Source: an uncultured Solobacterium sp. (GTDB taxonomy: Bacteria; Bacillota_I; Bacilli_A; Erysipelotrichales; Erysipelotrichaceae). Taken from it: 32,710 bases of DNA. Where the stretch lies: positions 1-32,710 of the forward strand of contig UQPV01000031.1 in the NCBI GenBank assembly GCA_900543035.1. The letters are read 5' to 3'. The notes beneath the pieces are model-generated. The model had not been told where the DNA came from and made no database searches. It saw only the letters and a program-made list of their open reading frames with translations. Below are positions 31,693 to 32,710 of this stretch, in pieces. The position numbers were made by a program, and so were the translations under genes. Position 1 is the first letter of the stretch. The number at the start of each line of letters is the position of its first letter.

Positions 31693-32433
31693 ATGGATTT
31701 ACAACACATACTGCGCGCCATGCGCAAGGCCGACCTCGACTATGGCATGATCGATGAAGGCGATGTCGTGGGCGTCGGCGTATCCGGCGGAAAGGATTCC
31801 ATGGTCCTGCTGACGGCACTGCACATGTATTCCAAATTCCGCGAAAAGCGATTCCGCGCCGTCGGCATCCATATCGAGATGGGCTTCCCGAACATGGACT
31901 TCAGCGAAGCGGATGCGTTCTGCCAGGAACATGGCATCGAACTGCATCACTTCCCCTCTTCGATCTATGAGATCCTCAAGCGCAATCCCTCGCGCAGCGG
32001 CAGCATCCAGTGCTCGCTGTGCTCAAAATTCAAGAAGGCGAGCGTCATCACTGCCGCGCAGGAGCTGGGCTGCACGAAGGTCGCCTTCGGCCATCACTGC
32101 GATGATGCGATAGAGACGCTCTTCCTCAACATGATCCATGGCGGAAAGATCGCCACTTTCCTGCCGAAGATGTACATGAGCCGCACGGACACGACATTCA
32201 TCCGTCCGCTCATCTATGCACATGAGGAAGATATCCTGAGTGCCCAGCGCCGCAATGCGATCCCCTATGTGAAAAGCACCTGTCCCAATGACGGCTTTAC
32301 CCAGCGGCAGGATGTCAAGGAAATGCTGCAGCGGATGTATCAGGAATATCCGGCGGCCAAGAAGAATTTCGTGCATATGCTCTACAATGAGAAGCAAGTG
32401 GCACTATGGCATAAAGAAAGCGATGAAGACTGA
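31693..32433 (+). CDS. ttcA: TtcA family tRNA 2-thiocytidine synthetase
   Basis: PP-loop enzyme of 246 residues that adenylates and thiolates cytidine (position 32 in the Escherichia coli case) in tRNA. The PP-loop is SGGKDSM (31-37). Cys107 and Cys110 in IQCSLCSKF and Cys197 in STCPND match the three cysteines that hold the iron-sulfur cluster in TtcA. FGHHCDDAIETLFLNM is the second ATP-site motif. The start follows GTGAG; the next ATG is far inside. The 3' end overlaps a terminator. Confidence 0.88.
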   Translation: MDLQHILRAMRKADLDYGMIDEGDVVGVGVSGGKDSMVLLTALHMYSKFREKRFRAVGIHIEMGFPNMDFSEADAFCQEHGIELHHFPSSIYEILKRNPSRSGSIQCSLCSKFKKASVITAAQELGCTKVAFGHHCDDAIETLFLNMIHGGKIATFLPKMYMSRTDTTFIRPLIYAHEEDILSAQRRNAIPYVKSTCPNDGFTQRQDVKEMLQRMYQEYPAAKKNFVHMLYNEKQVALWHKESDED

Positions 32434-32449
32434 GCCTCATCGCTTTTTT
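32417..32449 (+). terminator. Terminator of ttcA
   Basis: AAAGCGATGA (32417-32426) pairs perfectly with TCATCGCTTT (32437-32446), and a T run follows to 32449. The left arm lies inside the coding region. Confidence 0.9.
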
Positions 32450-32482
32450 ATCGGTCAATGCCCTGGAAAGCGAGATCTTTTC

Positions 32483-32508
32483 CCTGTAATTACAGGTGGG
32501 CAACCTGT
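32483..32508. repeat. Overlapping inverted repeats
   Basis: A perfect 14-base palindrome CCTGTAATTACAGG (32483-32496) overlaps a hairpin with six-pair stem ACAGGT/ACCTGT (32492-32497 and 32503-32508). A third small hairpin, CCTGC/GCAGG, lies at 32525-32539. No coding gene is supported in 32450-32710; one open frame on the minus strand is mentioned among the rejected items. Confidence 0.6.
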
Positions 32509-32619
32509 GTAAATTTTTAGGATTCCTGCCCGTAGCAGGCGTTCACACCAAATCACAACGTCCGGTCTCCCGTATCTCAAAGTGTCGGAAAAATTAGAAC
32601 TTCCCAAGGCACCTTTGTT

Positions 32620-32648
32620 ACTATTCACAGTCGGCCAAAACCTGTCAA
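32620..32648 (-). promoter_or_regulatory. Near-consensus promoter in the terminal non-coding stretch
   Basis: Minus strand TTGACA (32648-32643), 17-base spacer, AATAGT (32625-32620). It would transcribe through the hairpins at 32539-32483, toward the ttcA terminator. Confidence 0.4.
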
Positions 32649-32710
32649 GTGGAAAACTAAAGAAATTATTTTTTGTTTGAAGGCGAATCAAAGACTTTCT
32701 GGCCGATGTG

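Noticed and set aside
32455..32691. A 78-codon minus-strand open frame after ttcA
   Set aside because: It runs through the promoter, hairpins and the T run region, has no ribosome binding site and no recognisable domain; kept only as non-coding sequence with a possible element end.
1..32710. CRISPR array, tRNA, rRNA, complete insertion sequence or prophage
   Set aside because: No regularly spaced repeats, no cloverleaf or rRNA-like stretch and no transposase or phage structural gene was recognised on reading both strands; XerD fits the housekeeping enzyme.

Overview
The window reads as the chromosome of a low-copy-repeat, endospore-forming member of the Bacillota. The evidence is the sporulation set (spo0A, spoIVB, spoIIM, spoIIIAH), strong AGGAGG-type ribosome binding sites, and Bacillus-like gene order around nusB-xseA-xseB-ispA-dxs-tlyA-recN-spoIVB-spo0A. 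Several genes that Bacillus keeps in that order are absent (folD, argR/ahrC, accB-accC, spoIIIAA-AG). Together with the moderately high G+C this makes a reduced lineage such as Erysipelotrichia a reasonable guess, but the class is inference.

Layout. Positions 1-3020: the start of a minus-strand UDP-galactopyranose mutase gene (cut by the window edge) and a divergent plus-strand operon of an acetyltransferase, a metal-sensing type ArsR regulator and RmuC, closed by a terminator. Positions 3021-7000: an A+T-richer accessory stretch with a membrane-anchored NERD protein (+), then on the minus strand a cysteine-less MGMT-like protein and a MerR regulator-ABC ATPase-ABC permease operon with a classical 19-bp-spacer MerR promoter. 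Positions 7142-10382: a minus-strand operon murT-gatD (amidation of lipid II) followed by two GNAT genes and a small glycine-rich membrane protein. Positions 10404-10776: a 370-base stretch without a convincing gene, but with its own promoter-like and terminator signals. Positions 10777-14724: xerD-deoB-mrp-unknown protein, tightly overlapped.

Positions 14820-17355 hold trmN6, spoIIM and dinB. Positions 17393-27422 hold the long housekeeping and sporulation block (5'-nucleotidase, nusB, xseAB, ispA, dxs, tlyA, recN, spoIVB, spo0A), all on the minus strand and mostly overlapping. Positions 27443-31552 hold truB-ribF-(RelA/SpoT-domain protein)-spoIIIAH and an Asp23 family gene with its own promoter and terminator. 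At 31641 a strong plus-strand promoter drives a TtcA-type tRNA thiolase. The last 260 bases are A+T-richer and non-coding as far as I can see, with hairpins and a near-consensus minus-strand promoter. They may belong to a mobile element or a small RNA.

How it works together: the block links cell-wall maturation (MurT/GatD, Glf), isoprenoid supply (Dxs, IspA), DNA repair (RecN, XseAB, DinB, RmuC, XerD), RNA modification (TruB, TrmN6, TlyA, TtcA), flavin synthesis (RibF) and entry into sporulation (Spo0A with a 0A box in its own promoter). No complete prophage, CRISPR array, tRNA or rRNA gene was seen. The points most worth a second look are the RelA/SpoT-like protein, the orphan transcription unit at 10.4-10.75 kb, the unknown protein after mrp, the Zn-site ArsR regulator coupled to rmuC, and the end of the window.
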